64,000 nucleotides of DNA from Dasania phycosphaerae (GTDB taxonomy: Bacteria > Pseudomonadota > Gammaproteobacteria > Pseudomonadales > Dasaniaceae): positions 124,001 to 188,000 of the forward strand of contig NZ_JAPTGG010000004.1 in assembly GCF_026891035.1 (NCBI RefSeq). The letters run 5' to 3'. A program made the position numbers and the translations under genes. Below, piece after piece: positions 26,443-35,633 of the stretch. Position 1 is the first letter of the stretch. Every line of letters begins with the position of its first letter. The notes under the pieces are model-generated. The model saw nothing but the letters and a program-made list of their open reading frames with translations. It was not told the DNA's origin and made no database searches.

Positions 26443-28074
26443 GTGTCACGCATACAACGCATTATTAAAATTGCCAGCATCGCCCTACGCTATCGCCTAG
26501 ATACTTTTTTTAAACACGACGCCATACCCGCGGCCATACGCATACCCTTATTACCGCTGCGCTTACTGCCCGCCCCCAAACAAAGCCGCGGCGAACGCTT
26601 ACGCTTAGCCCTGATTGCACTAGGTCCTATTTTTATTAAGTTTGGGCAAATGCTTTCCACCCGCCGCGACTTACTGGCCGATGATTTAATTGATGAGCTG
26701 GCCAAACTACAAGATCAGGTACCGCCCTTTTCCGAGCAACAAGCCATCGCCATTATCGAGCAGGCCTTAGGCCAGCCGGTAGCCGAATTATTTGCCAGTT
26801 TTGACAGCCGCCCACTGGCTTCGGCCTCTATCGCGCAAGTGCATACCGCCACCCTACCCAGCGGCGAAGAGGTGGTTGTTAAAGTCGTGCGCCCCGGCAT
26901 AGACAAAATCATCAAACAAGATACGCGGCTAATGCTGGGGCTGGCCAAGCTGATACAAAAATACTCCACCGATGGCCGCCGCTTGCGCCCGGTAGAGGTG
27001 GTAGAGGATTATCAACACACTATTTTTGACGAGCTGGATTTACAACGTGAAGCGGCCAACACCTCGCAGCTACGCCGCAACTTTTTAAACAGCGGCAAAC
27101 TCTATGTGCCGGAAGTTTATTGGGATTACACCCGCAATAATATTTTAACCATGGAGCGCATACACGGCATACCGGTTACCGATGTCGCCGCCTTAAAAGC
27201 GCAAAGCACCAACTTAAAAGTATTAGCCGAACGCGGGGTAGAAATCTTTTTTACGCAAGTATTTCGCGACAGTTTTTTTCACGCCGATATGCACCCCGGC
27301 AATGTCTTTGTCTCGCGCAAGCACCCCCAGCAGCCCGAATACATAGGCATAGACTGCGCCATCATAGGCAGCCTCAACGACTTTGATCAGTATTATTTAG
27401 CCCGCAATTTACTGGCTATATTCCAGCGCGACTACCGCAGCGTCGCCAAGCTGCATGTGGAGTGTGGCTGGGTGCCACCCGAAACCCGGGTCAACGATTT
27501 TGAAGCCGCCATACGCAGTGTCTGCGAACCCATTTTTGAAAAACCCTTAGGTGAGATTTCTTTTGGTCAGGTGCTGCTTAACCTGTTTCGCACCGCCCGC
27601 CGCTTTGATATGGAGGTGCAACCGTCTTTAGTCTTGCTGCAAAAAACCATGCTCAATATAGAAGGCCTAGGCCGCGAGCTATACCCCGAACTGGATTTGT
27701 GGGCCACCGCCAAACCCTTCTTAGAGCAATGGCTAAAAGACCGCTATTCACCCGGTGGTTTATTCAAGCGCCTACGTCAGGACTGGCCAGACCTAATCGA
27801 GCAACTACCCAAGGTACCGCAAGCACTGCTTAGCGGCTTAGAACAAAGCCAACAACTCACAGAGCTATGCCAACAACAGGGTCAGCAATTAAATGCCCTG
27901 CAACTACAACTCAAACAACAGCGCCGCAACAAGCGGCTGGGCAATGCCGCACTGATACTGCTAGCTGCCGCCGCCGTTACCGCCAGCCCCAGCCTCAGCC
28001 AGCATATGCAGGCCATGCCCCCCAGCAGCTGGCTATTACTCTTTGTTGGCGCACTACTGTGGCTGCGGCACTAA
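26443..28074 (+). CDS. ubiB: Ubiquinone biosynthesis regulatory protein kinase UbiB
   Basis: An atypical ADCK/ABC1-family kinase-like ATPase of 543 residues needed for ubiquinone synthesis. It has the KxGQ motif (IKFGQMLSTRRD), the Ala-rich loop ASASIAQVHTA, the kinase Lys in VVVKVVRPG, HADMHPGN in the catalytic loop and the metal-site D in GIDCAIIG. A basic, hydrophobic C-terminus forms one or two membrane segments. The start is GTG with AGGG six bases upstream; the gene begins 2 bp after ubiJ. Confidence 0.96.
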   Translation: MSRIQRIIKIASIALRYRLDTFFKHDAIPAAIRIPLLPLRLLPAPKQSRGERLRLALIALGPIFIKFGQMLSTRRDLLADDLIDELAKLQDQVPPFSEQQAIAIIEQALGQPVAELFASFDSRPLASASIAQVHTATLPSGEEVVVKVVRPGIDKIIKQDTRLMLGLAKLIQKYSTDGRRLRPVEVVEDYQHTIFDELDLQREAANTSQLRRNFLNSGKLYVPEVYWDYTRNNILTMERIHGIPVTDVAALKAQSTNLKVLAERGVEIFFTQVFRDSFFHADMHPGNVFVSRKHPQQPEYIGIDCAIIGSLNDFDQYYLARNLLAIFQRDYRSVAKLHVECGWVPPETRVNDFEAAIRSVCEPIFEKPLGEISFGQVLLNLFRTARRFDMEVQPSLVLLQKTMLNIEGLGRELYPELDLWATAKPFLEQWLKDRYSPGGLFKRLRQDWPDLIEQLPKVPQALLSGLEQSQQLTELCQQQGQQLNALQLQLKQQRRNKRLGNAALILLAAAAVTASPSLSQHMQAMPPSSWLLLFVGALLWLRH

Positions 28075-28123
28075 CGCTTCTATGCCATAATGGCGGCCAT
28101 ACAAGCACAGCAATAGAAACAAT

Positions 28124-28516
28124 ATGAAACCACACAACGATTTTCTTGAGGCCCTGCGCTGGGACAGCAACGGTCTGATTCCTGTAATTGCGCAAGACCA
28201 CCAAAGCAACGATGTCTTAATGGTCGCCTGGATGAACCGCGAAGCACTGGCGCTCACCGTGGCCGAAAACCGCGCCGTGTACTGGTCGCGGTCACGACAA
28301 AAGCTGTGGCGCAAGGGCGAAGAATCCGGCCATGTGCAGCAGGTGCATGAAATACGGCTGGACTGCGACGAAGATGTACTCATACTGAAAATCGAACAAG
28401 TAGGCGGCATCGCCTGCCATACCGGCCGCCGCAGCTGCTTTTATCGCAAACTGATCGATGGCCAGTGGCAAAGTGTAGAAGCGGTGATCAAAGATCCCAG
28501 CGACATCTATCAATAG
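28124..28516 (+). CDS. hisI: Phosphoribosyl-AMP cyclohydrolase
   Basis: The histidine-pathway enzyme that opens the purine ring of PR-AMP. The metal-binding aspartates lie in LDCDEDVL and the catalytic cysteines in ACHTGRRSCFYR; SRQKLWRKGEESGH is another family signature. At 130 residues it is the stand-alone HisI form, with HisE encoded separately 18 bp downstream, as in Pseudomonas. Confidence 0.97.
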   Translation: MKPHNDFLEALRWDSNGLIPVIAQDHQSNDVLMVAWMNREALALTVAENRAVYWSRSRQKLWRKGEESGHVQQVHEIRLDCDEDVLILKIEQVGGIACHTGRRSCFYRKLIDGQWQSVEAVIKDPSDIYQ

Positions 28517-28534
28517 TCATTAAACGAGTACACT

Positions 28535-28864
28535 ATGAGCGACATTCTTAAAGCCTTGGGGCAAGTACTAGAGCAGCGCAAAAATGCCGCCGCCGAAGAC
28601 TCCTATGTGGCCAGCCTGCATCATAAAGGCCTCAACAAAATCTTAGAAAAGGTCGGCGAAGAGGCAGTTGAAGTCGTTATCGCCGCCAAAGATGCAAAAA
28701 ATAGCGGCGATAATGAGAATCTGATTTATGAAACCGCCGATTTGTGGTTTCATAGCTTGGTGATGCTTTCGCACCTAGGCGAAAGCCCAGAGGCGGTGCT
28801 AGACGAGCTAGCCAGGCGCTTTGACTTGTCTGGCTTGGTAGAGAAAGCCAACCGACAACAATAA
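28535..28864 (+). CDS. hisE: Phosphoribosyl-ATP pyrophosphatase
   Basis: Hydrolyses PR-ATP to PR-AMP, the step before HisI. This all-alpha MazG-like protein of 109 residues has the metal-binding signature KVGEEAVEVVIAAK and the later ETADLWFHSLVML. It is co-directional with hisI and followed 28 bp later by tatA. Confidence 0.97.
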   Translation: MSDILKALGQVLEQRKNAAAEDSYVASLHHKGLNKILEKVGEEAVEVVIAAKDAKNSGDNENLIYETADLWFHSLVMLSHLGESPEAVLDELARRFDLSGLVEKANRQQ

Positions 28865-28892
28865 TAAATCGTTTAAGGTAGTGGAGTAAGTT

Positions 28893-29120
28893 ATGGGTAT
28901 AGGCGGAATAGGTATTTGGCAATTACTGATTATCTTAGTAATTGTAATCATGTTATTTGGCACCAAGCGGCTTAAAAACCTAGGTGGCGACTTAGGCGGC
29001 GCTATCAAAGGCTTTAAAAAATCCATGCAGGCCGATGAGGAAGAGGATAAAACCTTAACCAAGGACGACAAAACTCAAGACAAAGCCGACAGCGATAAGC
29101 CCGACGCCAATAAAAGCTAG
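28893..29120 (+). CDS. tatA: Sec-independent translocase protein TatA
   Basis: The pore-forming component of the twin-arginine export system, 75 residues: an N-terminal membrane helix (WQLLIILVIVIMLFGTKRL) with the FGTKRLKNLGGDLGGAIKGFK amphipathic helix signature, then an acidic, charged tail. It heads tatABC. Confidence 0.96.
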   Translation: MGIGGIGIWQLLIILVIVIMLFGTKRLKNLGGDLGGAIKGFKKSMQADEEEDKTLTKDDKTQDKADSDKPDANKS

Positions 29121-29165
29121 GCCCTAAACCGCTTAGCTGCCGCACTTCCAGCTTGTAGATACCCT

Positions 29166-29654
29166 ATGTTTGACATTGGTTTTCAAGAGATACTCATGGT
29201 TTCGGTTTTGGCCCTGCTGATTATGGGGCCGGAGCGTCTACCCGGGGCTATACGCACCGGCAGCCTGTGGCTGGCCAAACTCAGGCGCAGCTTTGCTCAA
29301 ATGAAAGACGAAATCGAAAAAGAAGTGGGCATCAACGCTGACGAGATACGCATGCAGCTGCATAATGAAAACGTGCTCAAAAGCATAGAGCAAAGCAAAC
29401 AACAGCTTAAAGAAGGCGTAGAAGACCTCAACATCAAAGGCAATCTAGAAGAGCTAGCCAAAGCCATAGACCCAGCCTCTGATGCGACCCCGCCCGAATT
29501 CAGCCGCGCCGCTCAGCAGGCCAAAGCCGCTAGGGAGCAACTCGCCAACCAAGCCCAGCAAACAACCGAGCACGACAACAGCGAAGCCGACGGGCAAGAG
29601 CAAGCCACGGATACTCAAGCCCCGCCCGCCAGTAACAAGCCTGAATCACCATGA
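29166..29654 (+). CDS. tatB: Sec-independent translocase protein TatB
   Basis: The Tat receptor subunit that works with TatC in recognising twin-arginine signal peptides. Opens with MFDIGFQEILMVSVLALL and the GPERLPGAIRT hinge, then a long amphipathic helix and an acidic Gln/Ala-rich tail. 162 residues. Its end overlaps the tatC start by 4 bp. Confidence 0.96.
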   Translation: MFDIGFQEILMVSVLALLIMGPERLPGAIRTGSLWLAKLRRSFAQMKDEIEKEVGINADEIRMQLHNENVLKSIEQSKQQLKEGVEDLNIKGNLEELAKAIDPASDATPPEFSRAAQQAKAAREQLANQAQQTTEHDNSEADGQEQATDTQAPPASNKPESP

Positions 29655-30415
29655 GCGAACTCAATGACGCCAGCCAATCACTGATAGGCCATCTCACCGA
29701 ATTGCGTGATCGTTTATTGCGTTGCGTATTGGCGATTTTATTGGTTTTTATCTGCCTATTTGCTTTTGCCAACGACATCTATGCCTTTGTCTCCGAGCCT
29801 TTAAGAACCCTGTTACCGGCTGGCACCACCATGATAGCCACCGATGTAGCCTCGCCCTTTTTAACCCCTTTTAAGCTCACCCTAGTGGCCTCACTGGCGG
29901 TAGCTATGCCCTATGTGCTGTTTCAAGCTTGGGGCTTTATTGCGCCGGGCATGTATCAACATGAAAAGCGCATCGCCATACCCATGTTTATCTCCAGCGT
30001 ACTGCTATTTTATGCCGGCCTGGCCTTTGCCTATTATGTGGTGTTCCCACTGGTGTTTGGCTTTTTCAGCGCCGTAGGCCCAGAGGGCGTGGCCTACACC
30101 CCCGATATCGCCCGATTTTTAGATATAGCCTTAAAACTGTTTTTTGCCTTTGGCATCGCCTTTGAGATACCTGTAGCCACCATGCTGCTAATCTGGGCCG
30201 GTGTTGCCGAGCCCCGCGCATTGGCTGAAAAACGCCCCTACGTTATCGTTGTCTGCTTTATTGTGGGCATGTTTTTAACCCCACCCGATGTTATTTCCCA
30301 GGCCCTGCTAGCCATACCTATGTGGTTGCTGTTTGAGCTGGGTTTATTTTTTGGCCGCTTTATACAAAAAGATAAAGCCGCCGCCGCAAATGGCGACCCC
30401 GTCAACGACGAGTAA
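29651..30415 (+). CDS. tatC: Sec-independent translocase protein TatC
   Basis: The six-helix membrane core of the Tat system, 254 residues. The N-terminal SLIGHLTELRDRLLRC and the conserved FQAWGFIAPGMYQHEKR loop are family signatures, as is the later FLTPPDVISQ segment. It ends the hisI-hisE-tatABC block, which has the same order in Pseudomonas. Confidence 0.97.
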   Translation: MSELNDASQSLIGHLTELRDRLLRCVLAILLVFICLFAFANDIYAFVSEPLRTLLPAGTTMIATDVASPFLTPFKLTLVASLAVAMPYVLFQAWGFIAPGMYQHEKRIAIPMFISSVLLFYAGLAFAYYVVFPLVFGFFSAVGPEGVAYTPDIARFLDIALKLFFAFGIAFEIPVATMLLIWAGVAEPRALAEKRPYVIVVCFIVGMFLTPPDVISQALLAIPMWLLFELGLFFGRFIQKDKAAAANGDPVNDE

Positions 30416-30573
30416 GTAACAACTTAGCGATTTTATTCCAGCTTTGCGTTACAAAGTCAGTAGTTTCCGCTAGGCTATGCGCTTTTAATTTGGCGGTTAT
30501 TTAAGGCCTGACAATACTGCTCTGCGCCTTGTTTCCTCCCCTTACTGGCACCCTTTGTGCAACCGGCTACCTT

Positions 30574-32517
30574 ATGTTTGATGTAAACACCCTCTCGCAA
30601 CTCAAAGATTTAAAAAAGCAAATTGAAGACGCCAAAGAGTTTGCCACTGGCATAGTCAAAGGCACCGAACGCCGCTTTGGTTTTGTGGTATTAGACGATG
30701 AGCGCGAGATTTTTCTCGCCCCCGAGGAAATGGACAAAGTATTCCCCGGCGACAAGGTCAAAATTCAAGTACACACCAGTGCCGAGGGCAAAGTCAGCGG
30801 CGAGCTGATTAAGCTCATTAACAGCCCGCTAAAAACCTTTACCGGCCGCTATGTGGTAAAAGGCAAGGGTCACTTTGTAGAGCCAGACTTACCGCGCTTT
30901 AAACGCTGGATATTTATCCCCCCTGCGGCTCGCAACAACGCCCAAAACGGTGACTATATACACTGCGCCATTAGCCGCCACGCCTACCCTGCGGCCAAGC
31001 CCCAGGCCAAAGTACTGGCAGTCATAGGCAATGATGACAGCCCCGGTATAGAGGCAGAATACAGCTTATACAAATTTCAATTAGAGCAGCCGCTACCCGC
31101 AGACTGGCAGGCTAGCCTACAAGACGTAGACCTAAGCCAACGGGTAGACCTCAGCGCGCTAAACTTCGTCACCATAGACGCCCCCAGCACCCAAGATATG
31201 GACGACGCCCTCTATATAGAAGCCAAAGAACAAGGTTGGCAATTAAGCGTGGCCATAGCCGACCCCAGCGCCTATATCAGCGAAAATTCGGTACTGGATA
31301 AAGAGGCCCAGCGCCGCGCCAGCTCAGTCTATATGCCCGGCCGCACCGTCACCATGCTGCCAGAGCAATTGTCGCTGGAGCATTGCTCACTGCACCCCGA
31401 ACAAAATCGCGCAGCCTTGGTGTGCCGCATGGACATTAGCCCCGAGGGCCAAATTAGCGACTACCAAATTTTGGAAGCCAGCATCTGCTCCAAAGCGAAA
31501 CTCAGCTATTACGAAGTGGCCAGCTACCTGGACGGCGAAGCCAGCGAGCACCCCCAAGCTGAATTGCTAGGCCTATTACAACAAGCCAGCAACGCGCTAT
31601 TAGCGCATCGCCAACAAGCACATCTAGTAAGCAGTGGCCGCCCCGAGTTTCGCATACGCCTAAACGAGCAGGGCAAAATCGACAGCATAGAGCCCAGCAC
31701 CAAAACCAGCGCTCACTTATTAGTAGAAGAGTGTATGGTTGCCGCCAATAGCTGTGCCGCCGACTTTATGGCCGAACAAGGGCTATTCCACGGCCATGTA
31801 GGCTTTAGGCCAGAGCGCTTGGAAGGAGTAAAAAAATTAATCGACGAGCAACTAGGCCTCAGTGATTTAGACCTAGCAAGCGTGGCCGGCTATCGCCAAC
31901 TCAGCAATAGCATAGAGGACGACAAGCTAAGCTTTCCCGTGCGCAGCGTACTCAGCCGCATGCTAGAGCGCGGCCGCCTATACACCCGCCCCACCCCGCA
32001 CTTTGGCATGGGCATGGAACGCTACACCACGTTTACCTCGCCCATCCGCAAATACAGCGACTTACTGGTGCACAGAATTATTAAAGCCAAGCTCGCTGGC
32101 AAAACCCTAGCGCTAAAAGAGCAGGACCTCAGCGCCCTGCAAGACAGCCTAGACCGCGCCAGACAGGCCCGTTGGCATATGGAGCAATGGCTCAAGTGCC
32201 AGTATCTGCACGCCTTTAAAGGCCAAGAGCTCAGCGGCAGCGTATGCCAAATCAATAGCAATGGTTTTACCGTACGCTTAGATAACACAGGCATAGAAGG
32301 CATAGTGGACACCCGCAAGCTAAAAGAAAAATACAGCTTTGACCCGCTGCGCCTGCGCTTAAGCAGCAAAGATGTGGTGATAGAGTTAGATCAGGCCGTC
32401 ACCGTGACCATCGCCCAACTTGATGTTAAGCAGCGCAGCATACAGTTTGCTTTAGTGAACAAGGCTAGTGAGGCCGAAGCCAAAACCGAGCCTGAGGCTA
32501 AACCCACAGCCGATTAA
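30574..32517 (+). CDS. rnb: RNase II family 3'-5' exoribonuclease
   Basis: Degrades single-stranded RNA processively from the 3' end. It has cold-shock-like N-terminal domains (TGIVKGTERRFGFVVLDD), an RNB catalytic domain with the metal-binding aspartates in DAPSTQDMDDALY and the later TSPIRKYSDLLVHRII, and a C-terminal S1 domain (GSVCQINSNGFTVRLDNTG). The ATG chosen gives 647 residues, close to E. coli RNase II (644). An upstream in-frame start would add 15 residues. Neither has a clear Shine-Dalgarno. RNase R would be much longer. Confidence 0.88.
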   Translation: MFDVNTLSQLKDLKKQIEDAKEFATGIVKGTERRFGFVVLDDEREIFLAPEEMDKVFPGDKVKIQVHTSAEGKVSGELIKLINSPLKTFTGRYVVKGKGHFVEPDLPRFKRWIFIPPAARNNAQNGDYIHCAISRHAYPAAKPQAKVLAVIGNDDSPGIEAEYSLYKFQLEQPLPADWQASLQDVDLSQRVDLSALNFVTIDAPSTQDMDDALYIEAKEQGWQLSVAIADPSAYISENSVLDKEAQRRASSVYMPGRTVTMLPEQLSLEHCSLHPEQNRAALVCRMDISPEGQISDYQILEASICSKAKLSYYEVASYLDGEASEHPQAELLGLLQQASNALLAHRQQAHLVSSGRPEFRIRLNEQGKIDSIEPSTKTSAHLLVEECMVAANSCAADFMAEQGLFHGHVGFRPERLEGVKKLIDEQLGLSDLDLASVAGYRQLSNSIEDDKLSFPVRSVLSRMLERGRLYTRPTPHFGMGMERYTTFTSPIRKYSDLLVHRIIKAKLAGKTLALKEQDLSALQDSLDRARQARWHMEQWLKCQYLHAFKGQELSGSVCQINSNGFTVRLDNTGIEGIVDTRKLKEKYSFDPLRLRLSSKDVVIELDQAVTVTIAQLDVKQRSIQFALVNKASEAEAKTEPEAKPTAD

Positions 32518-32545
32518 AGCCAGCGCCACTTATCGCAAAGCCCAA

Positions 32546-32579
32546 AAAAAAACGGCCCTGTCACCACGGCCGTTTTTTT
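32546..32579. terminator. Bidirectional intrinsic terminator
   Basis: A 12-bp perfect inverted repeat (AAAAAAACGGCC / GGCCGTTTTTTT, loop 10) with a T-run on each strand. It lies between the convergent rnb and zinc-ribbon genes and serves both. Confidence 0.92.
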
Positions 32580-32596
32580 ATAACTATCTATTGGGT

Positions 32597-33190
32597 TTAG
32601 CGACGATTAGCTAAGACCTTAGCACGTCGCTCCATACGCTTGATATGTAAGCTCAAATCCATTTTACAACGGCCACAGGCGGTAGCAAAAGCCTGCTCAT
32701 GACCACAGCGCGGGCAGCTAATGCGGTCGCCAGCGGGTGCTGCGGCGGGAGTATCTGCTGGCGCAGCCGCTACTGGTTCGGGGCTGGGCGCTGGGCTTAG
32801 CTCTGGCTCAGCTGCTGCAGTTTCGGCCGCTGCTGCTTGCGGCTCAGCCGCAGCGGGTGTGGCTGTAGGCTCCGCGGGTTCATCCATACTCGCTACAATA
32901 TCGGTAAATACTGGTTGTGGCTTAGCAGGTGCAGGCTCAGCAGCCGGCTCAGCTTTGGCGGCGGTGGCTTTGATCACCGCATGGGCCCCCAGCTGCTGCA
33001 AACGGGTACTTAAACGCACGGCTTGTTTTTTATCCAAACCCCGTTTCAAAGCTACCGGCTTACCGCCAAATAATTTATCTACCTGTGGCGCACTCAGTTT
33101 AAAAGCCGCCCCCACATTAGCCTTAACCTCGTCCAAAGACTCACTATTGAGTAATTTACCGGTAAGAACAACGCTGTATGTTTCTGACAT
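32597..33190 (-). CDS. Zinc-ribbon protein with Ala/Pro-rich linker
   Basis: A 197-residue protein of unknown function in three parts. An N-terminal alpha/beta domain (about 1-75; YSVVLTGKLLNSESLDEVKANVG...FGGKPVALKRGLDKKQA) is of a type often found at the N-terminus of uncharacterised proteobacterial membrane proteins. A very Ala/Pro/Glu-rich linker runs from about 76 to 155. A C-terminal zinc ribbon follows (CPRCGHEQAFATACGRC), ending in a basic helix. No membrane helix is seen. The skewed composition of the linker produces long open frames on the opposite strand that are not genes. Confidence 0.75.
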   Translation of the reverse strand: MSETYSVVLTGKLLNSESLDEVKANVGAAFKLSAPQVDKLFGGKPVALKRGLDKKQAVRLSTRLQQLGAHAVIKATAAKAEPAAEPAPAKPQPVFTDIVASMDEPAEPTATPAAAEPQAAAAETAAAEPELSPAPSPEPVAAAPADTPAAAPAGDRISCPRCGHEQAFATACGRCKMDLSLHIKRMERRAKVLANRR

Positions 33191-33437
33191 TTCTGGCCCT
33201 ATTTAAATAGTGGTACGCAAGATGACGATCGTAAAGGCTGATGTTGCTTGGTTCGCCTGAGCAAGCTCTTACATTACCCTTGTTATTATTCGTTTTTATA
33301 GTGGTAGTAAAATATTGTGATCACGAAATAATACCGACCATGAAAAAATTCGCAAGCACCATGTGCAGCAAGTTTCGCATTAAAGGATGCTGACTATGGC
33401 GGGCTTGGCCGATGAGAAAATAGACTAGTAGGGGAAT

Positions 33438-33740
33438 TTAGTGGCGTAATAAAGGGGAATGTAAATAGTGCTTGGAAAGCAATATCAGCTGTTGCTGCTC
33501 ATATTGCTGTTTAACGCTGGCCACCACCGCTATCATTTCGCGCACATCCATGGCCCGTAAGTATTCGCTAATATCTACGCGGCTGGCCGCGGCGAGACTG
33601 GCGTCACTGTGCTGTAATATCGCCAGCACTAGCTGATCCGACTCATCCAGCACCGCATCGGCATCAAAAATCAGCCGTGTAAATAGATCGACTATAGCCA
33701 TCTCACTGATGGAGTCGCTGTCTTCGCCTTGTGTAACCAT
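33438..33740 (-). CDS. Small acidic protein of unknown function
   Basis: A 100-residue, mostly helical protein with no recognised motif and no signal or membrane segment. A GGGG eight bases before the ATG could serve as ribosome-binding site. Codon use looks coding, but the gene adjoins the decayed synthetase remnant, so it may itself be a relic or an orphan. It lies on the same strand as the remnant. Confidence 0.45.
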   Translation of the reverse strand: MVTQGEDSDSISEMAIVDLFTRLIFDADAVLDESDQLVLAILQHSDASLAAASRVDISEYLRAMDVREMIAVVASVKQQYEQQQLILLSKHYLHSPLLRH

Positions 33741-33903
33741 ACATACCCCGTGCCTGCTGCCTTACGACTCTTTCCTAAGCCCTCACAACAACAGCGGAGA
33801 AATAGGAACTTGACCCTAAGTATGGCCAAAATTTTGCTTTTTGCACAAAAATTAGCCTCCATTTTGTGATGATGTAGGTATTTTGACACGTCCCAAGCTA
33901 CCG

Positions 33904-34195
33904 CTTTAGTCATCTGCATGATCAGGGTGCGGGCAAAGGGAACCACATCGCAAATATTGCCCTTGCCGGCAATGTCATTTAGCAGCCGCTCAAAGCCCAA
34001 GCCAAAACCGGCATGGGGCAGGCTGCCGTAGCGCCGTAAATCTCTATCCCCCCCTAACTGGCCACTTAGACCCAGTTCCGCCATGCGCTCACCCAATACT
34101 TCCAGCCGCTGCTCGCGCTGGCTGCCGCCTATAATTTCACCTATGCCCACTGCCAGCACATACTTGGCCGCAACGGTATTGCCCAGGCAGCTCGT
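33904..34195 (-). pseudogene. asnS: Remnant of the 3' end of an asparaginyl-tRNA synthetase gene
   Basis: Read on the minus strand this encodes GNTVAAKYVLAVGIGEIIGGSQREQR, then DLRRYGSLPHAGFGLGFERLL and CDVVPFART. These are the class II motif 3 region and C-terminus of AsnRS. A TAG lies in frame immediately upstream and no other AsnRS sequence is present. The normal ending RTPRNxxF is replaced by unrelated residues and the open frame runs on into non-homologous sequence. The first three quarters of the gene are missing, so it cannot be functional. Confidence 0.8.
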
Positions 34196-34251
34196 CGGCC
34201 GCTAAAACGGCTTTTACGCTCTATGCTTTTTTGTTCGTGCATCTCTTAGCC

Positions 34252-34257
34252 TATAAT
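34252..34257 (+). promoter_or_regulatory. Candidate -10 box before the REC-REC-GGDEF gene
   Basis: A perfect TATAAT, with TTTTGT 17 bp upstream as a poor -35, lies 105 bp before the regulator's ATG. Tentative. Confidence 0.35.
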
Positions 34258-34362
34258 GGTTCAATAAATCCAGCTAGCAGTATGTTATAGCGTACGTCCA
34301 GGCACCATATAGCCCATGCTATCGCAGATATAGTTACACTCTGATACAGGTACCCAATAATA

Positions 34363-35622
34363 ATGAAAAAGATTTTAATTGTTGAAGACAGCTCAACGGT
34401 TACCAAAATATTACGCCATTTGGTTAACCAGCAGCCTGACATCGAAGCCTACTTTGCCGGCAGCCTGGCCGAAAGCGAGGAAGTCTACCAAGCTCATAAA
34501 GATGAAATTTTTGTCGCCATCGTCGATCTTAATTTACCAGACGCCCCCAATGGCGAAAGCGTTGACCATTTTTTAGCGAAAAAAATTCCCGTCATAGTGT
34601 TAACCGCCAACTACAAAGAAGAAACCCGCAGCGCTCTGCTGGACAAAGGCATAGTCGACTATGTCATAAAAGAGAGCCGTTACTCCTATAATTATGTTTT
34701 TAAACTAGTACGCCGACTCGACAAAAACCAACACATTAAAGTTTTGATCGCCGAGGATTCCAGGCCTACACGCGCCTTTATACGGTTACTCTTGCAAAAG
34801 CATTTATATCAAGTTTTAGAAGCCAACAATGGCCTGGAAGCTCTAGACGTATTAAAAGATAACCCCGACGTTAAACTGTTGATTACCGATTATCACATGC
34901 CTGAAATGGACGGCTTTGCGCTGGTCAAAGCCATACGCCAAAACGTCGACAAGTCTGACTTAATTATCATCGGCCTATCAGGAGAGGGTGAAAGCTCACT
35001 ATCCGCTAAGTTTATTAAAAATGGCGCCAATGATTTTTTGCAAAAGCCTTTTTTTCACGAAGAGTTCCACTGTCGCATTATGCACAATATAGAAAGCCTG
35101 GAACTTATCGAACAAATCCAAGATGCCGCCAACCGCGACTACCTCACCAACTTACATAACCGCCGCTATTTTTTCAGCAAGGGCGGAGCACAATATCAGC
35201 TGGCAGTAAAAAATGGCTCACCCATCGCTGTCGCTATTTTTGACGTAGACAAATTTAAAAAAATTAATGACACCTACGGCCACAAAATAGGTGATGATGT
35301 ATTGCGCTTTTTGGCAGAAGAAATACAGCATAATCTACTGCATTTTTTAGTTGCCAGAATGGGCGGCGAACAATTTTGCGCCATCTTCCCCAACCTAAAA
35401 AATGAGCAAGCTGTCACCTTAATGGACAGGTTAAGAAGTGTAATTAGTAACACCAGCATACCCATAGATCATGAAGATCAAGATTTAGATATTACTATTA
35501 GTGTAGGCGTGACCAACTATGTGCACGACAGCCTGGAGCAGCAAATCAACTATGCTAGCGAGCTTTTATTTCGTGCCAAAGACGCCGGCAGAAACATTGT
35601 CATAGGCGACGATGACGATTAA
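34363..35622 (+). CDS. Response regulator with two receiver domains and a GGDEF output
   Basis: A 419-residue cytoplasmic protein: REC1 (about 1-120, ILIVEDSSTVTKILRHL, acceptor Asp in AIVDLNLPD), REC2 (about 125-245, VLIAEDSRPTRAFIRLL, acceptor Asp in LITDYHMPEMDG, Lys in QKPF), then a GGDEF domain. The active loop is GGEQF at 334-338: the catalytic acid (Glu336) is kept, but the fourth position is Gln. The upstream RxxD inhibitory site is absent. It probably makes cyclic di-GMP under phosphorelay control, without product inhibition; reduced activity is possible. Confidence 0.88.
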   Translation: MKKILIVEDSSTVTKILRHLVNQQPDIEAYFAGSLAESEEVYQAHKDEIFVAIVDLNLPDAPNGESVDHFLAKKIPVIVLTANYKEETRSALLDKGIVDYVIKESRYSYNYVFKLVRRLDKNQHIKVLIAEDSRPTRAFIRLLLQKHLYQVLEANNGLEALDVLKDNPDVKLLITDYHMPEMDGFALVKAIRQNVDKSDLIIIGLSGEGESSLSAKFIKNGANDFLQKPFFHEEFHCRIMHNIESLELIEQIQDAANRDYLTNLHNRRYFFSKGGAQYQLAVKNGSPIAVAIFDVDKFKKINDTYGHKIGDDVLRFLAEEIQHNLLHFLVARMGGEQFCAIFPNLKNEQAVTLMDRLRSVISNTSIPIDHEDQDLDITISVGVTNYVHDSLEQQINYASELLFRAKDAGRNIVIGDDDD

Positions 35623-35633
35623 GCCAGCAATTA

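Noticed and set aside
32721..33206. 161-codon Ala/Gly/Ser-rich frame opposite the zinc-ribbon gene
   Set aside because: Produced by the low-complexity linker on the other strand; composition is that of an antisense artefact.
33340..33393. A 17-codon ATG frame after the zinc-ribbon gene
   Set aside because: Too short, no ribosome-binding site, no regulatory leader pattern.
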